From positions 1 through 64,000 of the forward strand of contig JAFXCR010000017.1 in the NCBI GenBank assembly GCA_017516465.1: a stretch of 64,000 bases of DNA, in the 5' to 3' direction. The translations under genes and the position numbers were made by a program. Origin of the DNA: Ruminococcus sp. (GTDB taxonomy: Bacteria > Bacillota > Clostridia > Oscillospirales > Ruminococcaceae). How positions within the stretch are numbered: position 1 is the stretch's first letter; each line of letters begins with the position of its first letter. Below the pieces are notes generated by a model, which was not told where the DNA came from, did no database searches, and saw nothing but the letters and a program-made list of their open reading frames with translations. Shown here in pieces: positions 42,831-50,555 of the stretch.

Positions 42831-43823
42831 ATGAAAATCAAAAGAATTTTATCATTCCTCACTGTACTCTGTCTCGGAATATCCATGTGCGGATGCGGCA
42901 GTAAGAAAAGCTCCTCTGAATCCGACAATACTCCAAAGGACAGCTTCGAGCTTCCCGAAGATATCGTATACTGCGACACAGAGGACGGACTCTTTGAATT
43001 CGCTGTCAGCAGTGATACTCCCGACGGTGTGAGCAGCGACCTCATAGACAAAACAGAATTTGTATTCAATCTTGGCGACGATGATACACTGATAGGAGTT
43101 ATGACTGTTACAGATTACCACCAGACTGCCGCCGGTATGGGAACCGGACTATCCTCCGGCTTTGAAGAAAGCGGACTCTATTCAAATATAAAGGGCGAGG
43201 AGCTTACTATTAATGGAAATCCTGCGTACAGACTCACTGCCGACTGCGAAAATGATATACTCTACACGCTGACAACACTTCAGTTCGGCAATGGCGATAT
43301 CTTTGTAACCATGTCAACGTCTACTCCTGAAAACAGGGAAAAATGCGACCTTGAAACAGATATAATCCTTCATTCGGCAGAATACAAGGGAAAACCGCTT
43401 AAATCTGAACCAGAAACTTACAGCAACATATATTTTTCAATCACTGCCGGCGAAAAATGGTATTTTAGGAAGCAGACAAAAGATTTTGCCTCAATTTCGC
43501 TGAATTTACAGAATGATATCAGCGATATGATGTATGCGTTCTCGTTCAGTGCTCTCACAGATGAATCTGATATTAAAACTGCCGCAAAAAACAATGCAGA
43601 AAAGCTGATGGATGAGCCGGAGTTTCTTCGTGATACATCCGATTATATGGGCTTCAAGGCGGAACATATCCACTATCTGAATTCTCTTGACGCTTATGTT
43701 GATTACTATATCTTTGAAAATGACGGCGTGATTTATCAGGCTATTGAGGTTTGCCCTACAAATAGGACAGAACAATATAAAACCGATATTCAGGAAATCA
43801 TTGACAGTATTGATCTTAAATAA
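42831..43823 (+). CDS. Lipoprotein, tandem pair member 2
   Basis: A 330-residue lipoprotein with signal MKIKRILSFLTVLCLGISMCGCGSK (lipobox SMCGC), a short linker and two domains (about 35-185, 190-330) arranged as in the preceding gene. Residues near 298-328 (YYIFENDGVIYQAIEVCPTN...IIDSIDLK) align by eye with YYFDHNGHIYEVTTSIPIN...IIDGTTLK of its neighbour. The gap between the two genes is 12 bp. Duplication is likely. Function unknown. Confidence 0.72.
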   Translation: MKIKRILSFLTVLCLGISMCGCGSKKSSSESDNTPKDSFELPEDIVYCDTEDGLFEFAVSSDTPDGVSSDLIDKTEFVFNLGDDDTLIGVMTVTDYHQTAAGMGTGLSSGFEESGLYSNIKGEELTINGNPAYRLTADCENDILYTLTTLQFGNGDIFVTMSTSTPENREKCDLETDIILHSAEYKGKPLKSEPETYSNIYFSITAGEKWYFRKQTKDFASISLNLQNDISDMMYAFSFSALTDESDIKTAAKNNAEKLMDEPEFLRDTSDYMGFKAEHIHYLNSLDAYVDYYIFENDGVIYQAIEVCPTNRTEQYKTDIQEIIDSIDLK

Positions 43824-43830
43824 ACAAATT

Positions 43831-43853
43831 ACGGCTCGGTAAATTCCGAGTCG
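43831..43853 (+). terminator. Terminator after the lipoprotein pair
   Basis: A 9-bp stem with one G-T pair (ACGGCTCGG / CCGAGTCGT) followed by T6. It ends eight bases before the purD -35 box. Confidence 0.88.
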
Positions 43854-43860
43854 TTTTTTA

Positions 43861-43889
43861 TTGACAAAGCAGGGAAAAAATGATAAAAT
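43861..43889 (+). promoter_or_regulatory. Promoter of purD
   Basis: Perfect TTGACA (43861-43866), 17-bp spacer, TAAAAT (43884-43889), about 40 bp upstream of the purD start. It gives purD transcription separate from the upstream purine genes. Confidence 0.82.
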
Positions 43890-43929
43890 AAAGATATATT
43901 ATTTTGTAAATATATAGGAGGGTTTTCCC

Positions 43930-45216
43930 ATGAAAAATATACTCGTAGTCGGCGGCGGCGGACGTGAACACGCTATTATCATGAAGCTCGCTGAAAGCCG
44001 TCATGTCGGCAAGATCTACTGCACTCCCGGAAACGGCGGTATCTCAAAATACGCTGAATGCTTCAACATCGGTGCTACCGATATCGAAGGCGTTGTTGCT
44101 CTCGCTAATGAGCTTAAGCCCGATATGGTCGTTGTTGCTCCTGATGATCCGCTCGTTCTCGGCATGACAGACGCTTTACAGGCTGAGGGCTTTATGGTAT
44201 TCGGTCCTAAGGCAAATGCCGCAATTATCGAAGGCTCCAAGGTTTTCTCCAAGGAACTTATGAAGAAATACAACATTCCTACTGCCTTCTATGAGGTTTT
44301 CACTGAATCCGACAAGGCTATTGCATACCTTAAGGAGCAGAACAGCTATCCCGCTGTTATCAAGGCTGACGGTCTTGCTCTCGGAAAGGGCGTTATTATC
44401 GCTCAGAACGAAGAAGAAGCTGTTCAGGCTGTTCATGATATGATTGACGAACTGAAATTCGGCAAAAGCTCTGCAAGAATTGTTATCGAGGAATTCCTTA
44501 CAGGTCCTGAGGTATCAGTTCTCAGCTTTACAGACGGAAAAACTGTTGTTCCTATGATTTCCTCAATGGATCACAAGCGTGCTCTTGACGGCGATCTCGG
44601 ACTCAATACCGGCGGTATGGGAACTCTCTCCCCCAACCCCTGCTACACAGAAGAACTCGCAAAGGAATGTATGGAAACTATCTTCCTTCCTACCATCAAC
44701 GCTATGAACGCTGAGGGACGCACCTTCGAGGGCTGTCTCTACTTCGGACTTATGATTACCCCCAAGGGTCCCAAGGTAATTGAATATAACTGCCGTTTCG
44801 GCGATCCCGAAACACAGGTAGTTCTTCCTATGCTTGACGCTGATCTCTATGAGGTTTTCGAAGCTGTATGCAAGCATGAACTCGACAAGCTCGATATCAA
44901 GTGGCACTCCGGAAGCTGTGCCTGCGTTGTTATGGCAAGCGGCGGATATCCTGAAAGCTATCCCAAGGGCATCGAAATGAACGGAATGGACGACAAGGGA
45001 CAGGTTGACGGCTGTTTTGTTTACCATGCCGGCACAAAACTCTCTGAGGACGGAAAATTCCTGACAAACGGCGGCCGTGTTATCGGTGTTACTGCAAAGG
45101 GCAGCGATCTCCAGTCGGCTCTTGACAACGCCTACAAGGGAGTATCACAGATAACCTTCGAGGGTGCTCATTACAGAAAAGATATCGGTCAGAGAGCTCT
45201 TAAGGCCCTCAGTTAA
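43930..45216 (+). CDS. purD: Phosphoribosylamine-glycine ligase
   Basis: A 428-residue ATP-grasp enzyme that joins phosphoribosylamine to glycine. It begins NILVVGGGGREHAIIMKL, has GPKANAAIIEGSKVFSKELMKKYNIPTA, the ATP-grasp VIKADGLALGKGVIIA, SFTDGKTVVPMISSMDHKRALDGDLGLNTGGMGTLSP and the metal-site EYNCRFGDPETQ. All motifs are intact and length is normal. It uses the unstable product of the PurF step, so it depends on the altered PurF encoded at 32.5 kb or another source. GGAGGG precedes ATG. Confidence 0.97.
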   Translation: MKNILVVGGGGREHAIIMKLAESRHVGKIYCTPGNGGISKYAECFNIGATDIEGVVALANELKPDMVVVAPDDPLVLGMTDALQAEGFMVFGPKANAAIIEGSKVFSKELMKKYNIPTAFYEVFTESDKAIAYLKEQNSYPAVIKADGLALGKGVIIAQNEEEAVQAVHDMIDELKFGKSSARIVIEEFLTGPEVSVLSFTDGKTVVPMISSMDHKRALDGDLGLNTGGMGTLSPNPCYTEELAKECMETIFLPTINAMNAEGRTFEGCLYFGLMITPKGPKVIEYNCRFGDPETQVVLPMLDADLYEVFEAVCKHELDKLDIKWHSGSCACVVMASGGYPESYPKGIEMNGMDDKGQVDGCFVYHAGTKLSEDGKFLTNGGRVIGVTAKGSDLQSALDNAYKGVSQITFEGAHYRKDIGQRALKALS

Positions 45217-45226
45217 GGAGCCGCCT

Positions 45227-45856
45227 ATGCAAGCAAAGCTTTCAAGAGCTCTTACGCTCGGAATTATCGGTAACGGACTTTTCCTGCTTTTCCTGCTGTT
45301 ATCGCTCTTTTATCATTATATCTTCAATACGTCTGCTCCGGATATAATCGTCAAGCTTATCGAAATAATCGCTTATTTCGTTGAGGTCGGAGGATTCACT
45401 GTGCTGGTAATTGCAGATTATTTCATCTGCTCTGCTGTAAGAATGCGAAAAGCACCTAAAATAGCTTTTTCCCTCTACCTCGTTATGGAAGCCTTCCTGA
45501 TGTTCTGCGAGCTTAACGGTATGATGGTACAAAGCTTCTATGCCCCCTATTCACTGGCACTCTATATCGTACACGTTCTGGCTTCCTCAGCTGTATGCTT
45601 CACTTTCGTATACTTCGATCCGTATAAAAAAGCCTTTGAACTCCTCGTTATCGGATGCGTATTTATCATCCTTCTGGGACTTATCGGCAATTATATGGAT
45701 AAGAGAATCTATTTCAGCATTATAGCAAACGCTCTGTCGTTCCTTGTGATGTTCGCTGGAATGAAGATTATGATTAAAAGAGAAATTATAGAAATCGACT
45801 GCCATGGCGACCGTGCCCGTGAAGTCAGATATAAAAGCGGATTCTTTGAAGATTGA
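45227..45856 (+). CDS. Polytopic membrane protein, unknown
   Basis: A 209-residue protein with about six hydrophobic helices (roughly 8-30, 45-70, 80-105, 110-130, 140-160, 165-180) and a charged C-terminal tail (DCHGDRAREVRYKSGFFED). No family recognised with confidence. Start 45227 has AAGGAG six bases upstream and lies 10 bp after the purD stop; an upstream in-frame ATG within purD is rejected. It shares a transcript with purD and is followed by a terminator. Confidence 0.65.
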   Translation: MQAKLSRALTLGIIGNGLFLLFLLLSLFYHYIFNTSAPDIIVKLIEIIAYFVEVGGFTVLVIADYFICSAVRMRKAPKIAFSLYLVMEAFLMFCELNGMMVQSFYAPYSLALYIVHVLASSAVCFTFVYFDPYKKAFELLVIGCVFIILLGLIGNYMDKRIYFSIIANALSFLVMFAGMKIMIKREIIEIDCHGDRAREVRYKSGFFED

Positions 45857-45859
45857 TGT

Positions 45860-45887
45860 AAAGCCTGTCCCTTTTGGGGCAGGCTTT
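45860..45887 (+). terminator. Terminator of the purD unit
   Basis: A GC-rich stem (AAAGCCTGTCCC / GGGGCAGGCTTT with one G-T pair, loop TTTT) ending in a T-run, a few bases after the stop codon. Confidence 0.88.
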
Positions 45888-45921
45888 TTGCTGCTGATAA
45901 CGCTATTCTTAAAAATCAAAC

Positions 45922-45940
45922 GGACGACCAATAGTCATCC
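45922..45940. repeat. Degenerate inverted repeat, possible dispersed repeat
   Basis: GGACGAC/GTCATCC arms with one mismatch, followed by CCTACATTTACAATTC. The form recalls short GGGCGACC-type interspersed repeats seen in some clostridial genomes; only one degenerate copy is in this window. Confidence 0.3.
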
Positions 45941-45958
45941 CTACATTTACAATTCAGA

Positions 45959-45986
45959 ACAAATACTTCTTGTTTTTCATATAATG
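45959..45986 (+). promoter_or_regulatory. Possible sigma-K-type promoter of dpaAB
   Basis: AC (45959-45960), 17 bp, CATATAATG (45978-45986), close to the AC-N16/17-CATANNNTA consensus of mother-cell sigma K. In B. subtilis the homologous spoVF operon is sigma-K dependent. The site ends 51 bp before the start codon. No good vegetative -35 box was seen. Confidence 0.35.
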
Positions 45987-46036
45987 AAATGGTATTTCAA
46001 AAAAAAACGCCGCTCGGCGGCAGAATGGAGATCAAT

Positions 46037-46897
46037 ATGAAAAGCAAGAAAAAAATTCTTATTGCCGGCGGCGATATGCGTCAGATCTACTGTGCCAGCC
46101 GTCTTTTATCAGAATATACAGCCAGTACCATTGGTTTTGACGAGGAGCTTATTCCTTCCGCAATTTCATTTCCCCCAACCGAGGAAAAATTCCCATTCGA
46201 CTACGCCATACTGCCTGTTCTTCCCATGAACGAAGCTGGCATGATAAGCACACCCTGTTTCAGCGGAAGTATTTCAATCAATGATATAAAAAATCTTCTC
46301 ACACCGGACGGTATCATCTTTGCCGGACGCATTGATGAAAAACTGCGTGAATCCTTTAAGGGATATCAGCTCTGCGACTACATGGAAAGCGAATCTCTGA
46401 ATCTGAAAAATGCAGTTCCCACCGCTGAAGGAGCAGTACAGATCGCTCTTGAGGAGCTTCCCGTAACTCTCAGCGGACTGCGTGTTCTTATAGTGGGAAT
46501 GGGCAGAATAGGCAGAGCTCTTGCTGAGATACTCAAAGGCTTCGGCTCCGATGTAACTGCCGCTGTCCGCAATGCAAAAGGAACGGCAAATGCAAGAATC
46601 CACGGTATAAAATCTGTCTGCACTGACAAAATGGACAGCAACTATGATCTTGTTTTCAATACAGTTCCGCACATTGTATTTGATCATGACCGTCTTGAAA
46701 AATTCGATGAAAAAACGCTGTTTATAGATCTTGCCTCCAAACCGGGAGGAATTGACTTCGATACTGCCACAGAGCTTGGAATAAAAGCAATATGGGCACT
46801 GGGACTTCCTGGAAAAACAGCACCGATAACATCGGGAGAAATCATCGCTGAAACAGTTATCGACATGATTACGGAAATGGAGGAGGCTCATGGCTGA
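46037..46897 (+). CDS. dpaA: Dipicolinate synthase subunit A
   Basis: A 286-residue dehydrogenase-like subunit. Near residue 150 it has the Rossmann motif VLIVGMGRIGRALAEILKGFGSDV, followed by the DpaA/SpoVFA pattern NTVPHIVFDHDRL and FIDLASKPGGIDF. With DpaB it makes dipicolinic acid, the calcium chelator of spore cores, from the lysine pathway. Start 46037 has GGAG six bases upstream; the longer frame begins in an A-rich run without a ribosome site. It overlaps dpaB by eight bases. Its presence implies spore-forming ability or ancestry. Confidence 0.93.
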   Translation: MKSKKKILIAGGDMRQIYCASRLLSEYTASTIGFDEELIPSAISFPPTEEKFPFDYAILPVLPMNEAGMISTPCFSGSISINDIKNLLTPDGIIFAGRIDEKLRESFKGYQLCDYMESESLNLKNAVPTAEGAVQIALEELPVTLSGLRVLIVGMGRIGRALAEILKGFGSDVTAAVRNAKGTANARIHGIKSVCTDKMDSNYDLVFNTVPHIVFDHDRLEKFDEKTLFIDLASKPGGIDFDTATELGIKAIWALGLPGKTAPITSGEIIAETVIDMITEMEEAHG

Positions 46898-47492
46898 TAC
46901 ATTGAAAGGACTTAGAATAGGATACATCATGACAGGCTCGTTCTGTACATTCAGCCAGAGCTTTGAACAGGCACTGCGGCTTAAAGAAATGGGTGCAGAG
47001 CTGATTCCGATAATGTCGGAAAATGTGGCTTCCACCAGTACACGCTTCGGGACGGCAGAAGAAAATCTTGCAAAGCTCAGGGAAATATCCGGATGTGAGA
47101 TAATCACAACAATTGCGGACGCTGAGCCTATCGGTCCGAAAGACATGACTGATCTTATGATAGTTGCTCCTTGTACCTCAAATACTGCGGCAAAGCTTGC
47201 AAACGGTATTACTGACAATACTGCGACAATGGCGGTAAAATCGCATCTTCGCACCGGAAAGCCTGTGCTTCTTGCGATTGCCTCAAATGATTCGCTTTTA
47301 GGCTCGGCGAAGAATCTTGGTGAGCTGTTCAACCGAAAAAATTATTATTTTGTACCTATGGTTCAGGATGACTGGATAAAAAAGCCAGCTTCACTTGTGG
47401 CGGAATTCAGCATGATACCGCAGGCGGCAGAAGCGGCTATGAAGGGGATCCAGTTAAGACCGCTGATATATCATTCACGTTCCCACGAATAA
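46890..47492 (+). CDS. dpaB: Dipicolinate synthase subunit B
   Basis: A 200-residue flavoprotein-family subunit. It shows LRIGYIMTGSFCTFSQSFEQALRL, the PIMSEN and TRFGTAEEN segments, VAPCTSNTAAKLANGITDNTATMAVKSHLRTGKPVLLAIASNDSL and the C-terminal FVPMVQDD typical of SpoVFB. It acts with DpaA in the mother cell during sporulation. The overlap with dpaA implies coupled translation. A terminator hairpin follows at once. Confidence 0.94.
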   Translation: MADTLKGLRIGYIMTGSFCTFSQSFEQALRLKEMGAELIPIMSENVASTSTRFGTAEENLAKLREISGCEIITTIADAEPIGPKDMTDLMIVAPCTSNTAAKLANGITDNTATMAVKSHLRTGKPVLLAIASNDSLLGSAKNLGELFNRKNYYFVPMVQDDWIKKPASLVAEFSMIPQAAEAAMKGIQLRPLIYHSRSHE

Positions 47493-47495
47493 GAT

Positions 47496-47519
47496 AAGGG
47501 CGACTTTACAGTCGCCCTT
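47496..47519. terminator. Bidirectional terminator between dpaB and ybaK
   Basis: A perfect 10-bp stem (AAGGGCGACT / AGTCGCCCTT, TTAC loop) between two convergent genes. Its right arm touches the stop codon of the minus-strand gene. Confidence 0.85.
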
Positions 47520-47997
47520 AATTCATTACTATATCGCAGAATTTTCCGCCTATCGAAGATACAAGCTCTGCCGGAGAAAGACGTATCTGCAAGCCTATCC
47601 TTCCACCGCTTATGTAAAACAAAGACAGCTCCTCAGCGGAAGAATGCACAACAGTCATGAACTGCTTTTTCATGCCGATAGGAGTACATCCGCCACGAAC
47701 ATATCCCGTAACTTTTGTGATATCCTTCACATGAAGCAGAGAAACTGATTTTTCTCCGACACTTACAGCCGCCTTTTTCAGATCAAGCTCCAGCGCAACG
47801 GGAATCAGAAAGCAGTAGTAAGCACCTGTTTTTCCCTGTGCAACGAGCGTTTTGAAGGTTTCCTCCGGCGGCTGACCGAGAGTCTTTGCAGTAGTAACGC
47901 CATCGATGAACTCATCGCACTGATATGTATTATACTCATATTTTATCCCTGACTTGTCAAGGAAACGCATTGCATTTGTCTTTGCTTCCTTAGCCAT
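47518..47997 (-). CDS. ybaK: Cys-tRNA(Pro)/aminoacyl-tRNA deacylase YbaK
   Basis: A 159-residue protein of the YbaK/INS-domain family, which hydrolyses mischarged Cys-tRNA(Pro) or similar tRNAs. Features are the start MAKEAKTNAMRFLDKSGIKYEY, the AKTLGQPPEETFKTLVA segment, the conserved Lys in the core, and YVRGGCTPIGMKKQFMTVVHSSAEEL, which is the usual GGxxPxG loop. Start 47997 (GGAGGG upstream) overlaps the 3' end of queH by eight bases. It closes a seven-gene operon. Confidence 0.93.
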   Translation of the reverse strand: MAKEAKTNAMRFLDKSGIKYEYNTYQCDEFIDGVTTAKTLGQPPEETFKTLVAQGKTGAYYCFLIPVALELDLKKAAVSVGEKSVSLLHVKDITKVTGYVRGGCTPIGMKKQFMTVVHSSAEELSLFYISGGRIGLQIRLSPAELVSSIGGKFCDIVMN

Positions 47998-48634
47998 TTT
48001 TACCCTCCGAATGATTTTCCGACTGTGTGGAATTTCTCTTGCTGTATACGCATCCGCAGTAATTCTGCCGGTACAGACCGTACTTTTTTGACAGCTCGAT
48101 AGAATGCTTATATCCCTCGTGCTTCTTGAAATCGGAATAGAGGTAATCTGAACTGTGATTTCCGGCAATTTCTCCGCCTCTCTGATTGATGAAAGTGCAG
48201 TCCTTATGCGGACTGATAGTCAGCGTGGTGGTGAAGTAATCGCAGCCAAGCTCATCAGCCTTTGCGGCAGAAGCTTCAAGACGGCAGGATATACATTTCT
48301 GACAGCGTTCCCCTCGCTCAGGAAGCTTTTCAAGTCCCTTTGCGAGTTCATAAAACGGCTCCGGATCGTATTTTTCCTCAATTATTTTCACATCGAGTCC
48401 CATTTCACAGATAAGCCTTTTCAGCTCGCTGCAGCGGAATTGATATTCCTCCTCCGGAGCAATATTCGGATTGAAAAAATACAGCGTAAGATCGAAATAT
48501 TTTTCCAGTACCGTCAGCGTATGACTGCTGCACGGAGCACAGCACGCATGAAGCAGCACCGACGGCTTTCTGCCGCTTTTTTCAAGGGCGGCAATAGTTT
48601 CGTCAAGCATTCTGCCGTAATTTATCTTGTTCAT
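47990..48634 (-). CDS. queH: Epoxyqueuosine reductase QueH
   Basis: A 214-residue metalloenzyme of the former DUF208 family that reduces epoxyqueuosine to queuosine in tRNA, replacing QueG. Cysteine motifs are LLHACCAPCSSH (about 27-38), RGERCQKCISCRL (about 106-118) and NYCGCVYS near the C-terminus, which hold an Fe-S cluster and a second metal. Length is typical. Its start codon overlaps the stop of ricT. Confidence 0.94.
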   Translation of the reverse strand: MNKINYGRMLDETIAALEKSGRKPSVLLHACCAPCSSHTLTVLEKYFDLTLYFFNPNIAPEEEYQFRCSELKRLICEMGLDVKIIEEKYDPEPFYELAKGLEKLPERGERCQKCISCRLEASAAKADELGCDYFTTTLTISPHKDCTFINQRGGEIAGNHSSDYLYSDFKKHEGYKHSIELSKKYGLYRQNYCGCVYSKRNSTQSENHSEGKNG

Positions 48635-49500
48635 TATTTATCCTCAAGATTTTTCAGTGCTCTCAGCTCGTCACGATTTACTCTTATCTCCGCATCCTTG
48701 AGAAGCTTTACCTCGCTTCTGTCGAGAGTTACCGGAACCTCAGATTTCTCAGTCTTTACCCTCAGCTTGCCAGTGATAAGATTTACGTCCTCTACCCTTC
48801 CCTTATCGCCTTCAGGAGTAACGACAATAGCTCCAATCTTAGGCGTGATTTTAAGAAGCTCCTCGTAGACGTTCTGCTCATTTTTCAGACAGCACATAAG
48901 TCTGCCGCAGGTACCGGAAATCTTTGTCGGATTAAGCGAAAGTCCCTGCTCCTTAGCCATTTTTATAGACACAGGCTGGAAATCACCCATGTATCCCTTA
49001 CAACAGAATTCTCTGCCGCAGATACCCATTCCGCCGAGAATTTTAGCTTCATCCCTGACACCTATCTGTCTCAGTTCGATTCGTGTTCTGAATACAGCTG
49101 CAAGATCCTTGACAAGCTCACGGAAATCCACACGATTTTCTGCCGTAAAATAGAAAAGTATCTTATTGTTGTCGAAGGTGCATTCAACGTCAACGAGATT
49201 CATTTTCAGCTTACGAAAGGCTATTTTCTCCTGACATACATCAAAAGCTTCCTTTTCACGCTGTTTGTTTTTTTCAGCGGTCTTCATATCCGCCTCGGTA
49301 GCTATTCTGATAATAGGCTTGAGGGGCGACGATATTTGATTATCATCTATCTGCCTGTTTGCGATAACAACCTCTCCGCACTCAACTCCACGGACTGTCT
49401 CGACGATAGCATGATCGCCGACATTTGCCTGAATATCGCCCGGCGAGAAGTAATATATCTTTCCGACGCTTTTAAAGCGTACTCCTACTATTTCTTTCAT
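48634..49500 (-). CDS. ricT: RicT/YaaT, PSP1-domain regulatory factor
   Basis: A 288-residue PSP1-domain protein. It contains the two conserved Cys motifs CGREFCC and TCGRLMCC and the stretch GDFQPVSIKMAKEQGLSLNPTKISGTCGRLMCC. In B. subtilis RicT works with RicA and RicF in an Fe-S complex needed for sporulation, biofilm and RNase Y-dependent mRNA processing. Gene order holB-ricT is conserved in Firmicutes. A basic C-terminal helix (about 250-288) follows the core. Confidence 0.95.
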   Translation of the reverse strand: MKEIVGVRFKSVGKIYYFSPGDIQANVGDHAIVETVRGVECGEVVIANRQIDDNQISSPLKPIIRIATEADMKTAEKNKQREKEAFDVCQEKIAFRKLKMNLVDVECTFDNNKILFYFTAENRVDFRELVKDLAAVFRTRIELRQIGVRDEAKILGGMGICGREFCCKGYMGDFQPVSIKMAKEQGLSLNPTKISGTCGRLMCCLKNEQNVYEELLKITPKIGAIVVTPEGDKGRVEDVNLITGKLRVKTEKSEVPVTLDRSEVKLLKDAEIRVNRDELRALKNLEDK

Positions 49501-49529
49501 ATTTTTCTCCTTTGTATAGGTTGTTGCCT

Positions 49530-50510
49530 TTATACTGTACCGATGATCTCTGCGCAGAGAGCCGCAAGAACAAGCGGAATGCTTACATTGCTTTCAACGG
49601 CGCTTTTAGCTTTTTCGAGATATCTGTGAAGCCTTGCCGCCTGATATATATCCAGCCTTTCAGAGAGCTTTCCGGCGCCGTCTGCAAAACAGCTTATTCC
49701 GGAAGTATCCGGAATTTTTTTCAGCACAACCGCATCTCTTATCAGCTTATCGAGCATTGAAAACACATCGTTCACATCATTTCTGTCCTTTGCCACGGTG
49801 TAGAACGCAGAATTCATCGCATATTCATCTCTTCTTATTATACTATCTGCGAGCGATTTTGTCAAATCAACTTTCCGTCGGATAGATTCATCAAAAAGAT
49901 AGCTCATGCACATTCCGATATTCCCGTGAAAGCATTTTACTGCACTATTTATTTCCTCCTGAGAATATCCGGCTTCAGTGAGAGCCTGCATTGACTGTTC
50001 TTCCGTACAGACTGATGTTCCGAAGCATACGCATCGTGAAATTATCGTGGGAAGAAACACCGATTTTGATTCAGCCGTAAAGATAAAGTAGGCATAATCC
50101 GGCGGTTCCTCAATCAGCTTCAGAAGCTTATTCTGCGGACGGCTGTCGAAGTTCCGGCAATCTGCGAAGATATAGACCTTTCTGCCGGTCTTGTTATTTG
50201 GTTTTACATAGGCGTCGCTTGCCACAGAGCCAACTGTCTCAACGGAGTATCCGCCTAATTTTCCGCTTTTTTCGGGATATATCACATCAGGATGAAATCC
50301 TGCTTCAACGTTCCGGCAAGAGGTACAGCATCCGCATGGTTCCCCGTCCGTGAGATTTTCACACAGCAGAAGCATTGTATAATATCTCGCCAGAAGCTTT
50401 TTTCCACTGCCTTTTTCACCGTAAAACATAACAGCATGAGCGGCTTTGTCACGGCTCACCATATTTTTCAGCGTTGACAGCAGATAATCATTTCCATAAA
50501 TTTTTTTCAT
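49530..50510 (-). CDS. holB: DNA polymerase III delta' subunit
   Basis: A 326-residue clamp-loader subunit. It has an ATPase-like fold with a modified Walker A (YGEKGSGKKLL), the zinc-binding cluster CENLTDGEPCGCCTSCRN, the LKLIEEPP motif, and SRC (IISRCVCF), the sensor region that acts in trans on the gamma/tau subunits. Start 50510 has GAGG six bases upstream, preferred over an ATG six codons earlier. It lies between the decarboxylase and ricT, as in the B. subtilis yaaO-tmk-yaaQ-yaaR-holB-yaaT region, but tmk is missing here. Confidence 0.93.
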   Translation of the reverse strand: MKKIYGNDYLLSTLKNMVSRDKAAHAVMFYGEKGSGKKLLARYYTMLLLCENLTDGEPCGCCTSCRNVEAGFHPDVIYPEKSGKLGGYSVETVGSVASDAYVKPNNKTGRKVYIFADCRNFDSRPQNKLLKLIEEPPDYAYFIFTAESKSVFLPTIISRCVCFGTSVCTEEQSMQALTEAGYSQEEINSAVKCFHGNIGMCMSYLFDESIRRKVDLTKSLADSIIRRDEYAMNSAFYTVAKDRNDVNDVFSMLDKLIRDAVVLKKIPDTSGISCFADGAGKLSERLDIYQAARLHRYLEKAKSAVESNVSIPLVLAALCAEIIGTV

Positions 50511-50555
50511 ATCAGACCTCTTATACACAGCACCTTACAGCGTGCCGTCATTCTT

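Noticed and set aside
46274..47332. A 352-codon frame opposite dpaA and dpaB
   Set aside because: It is a shadow of the two well-supported plus-strand genes; its composition is Ser-rich and no domain is seen.
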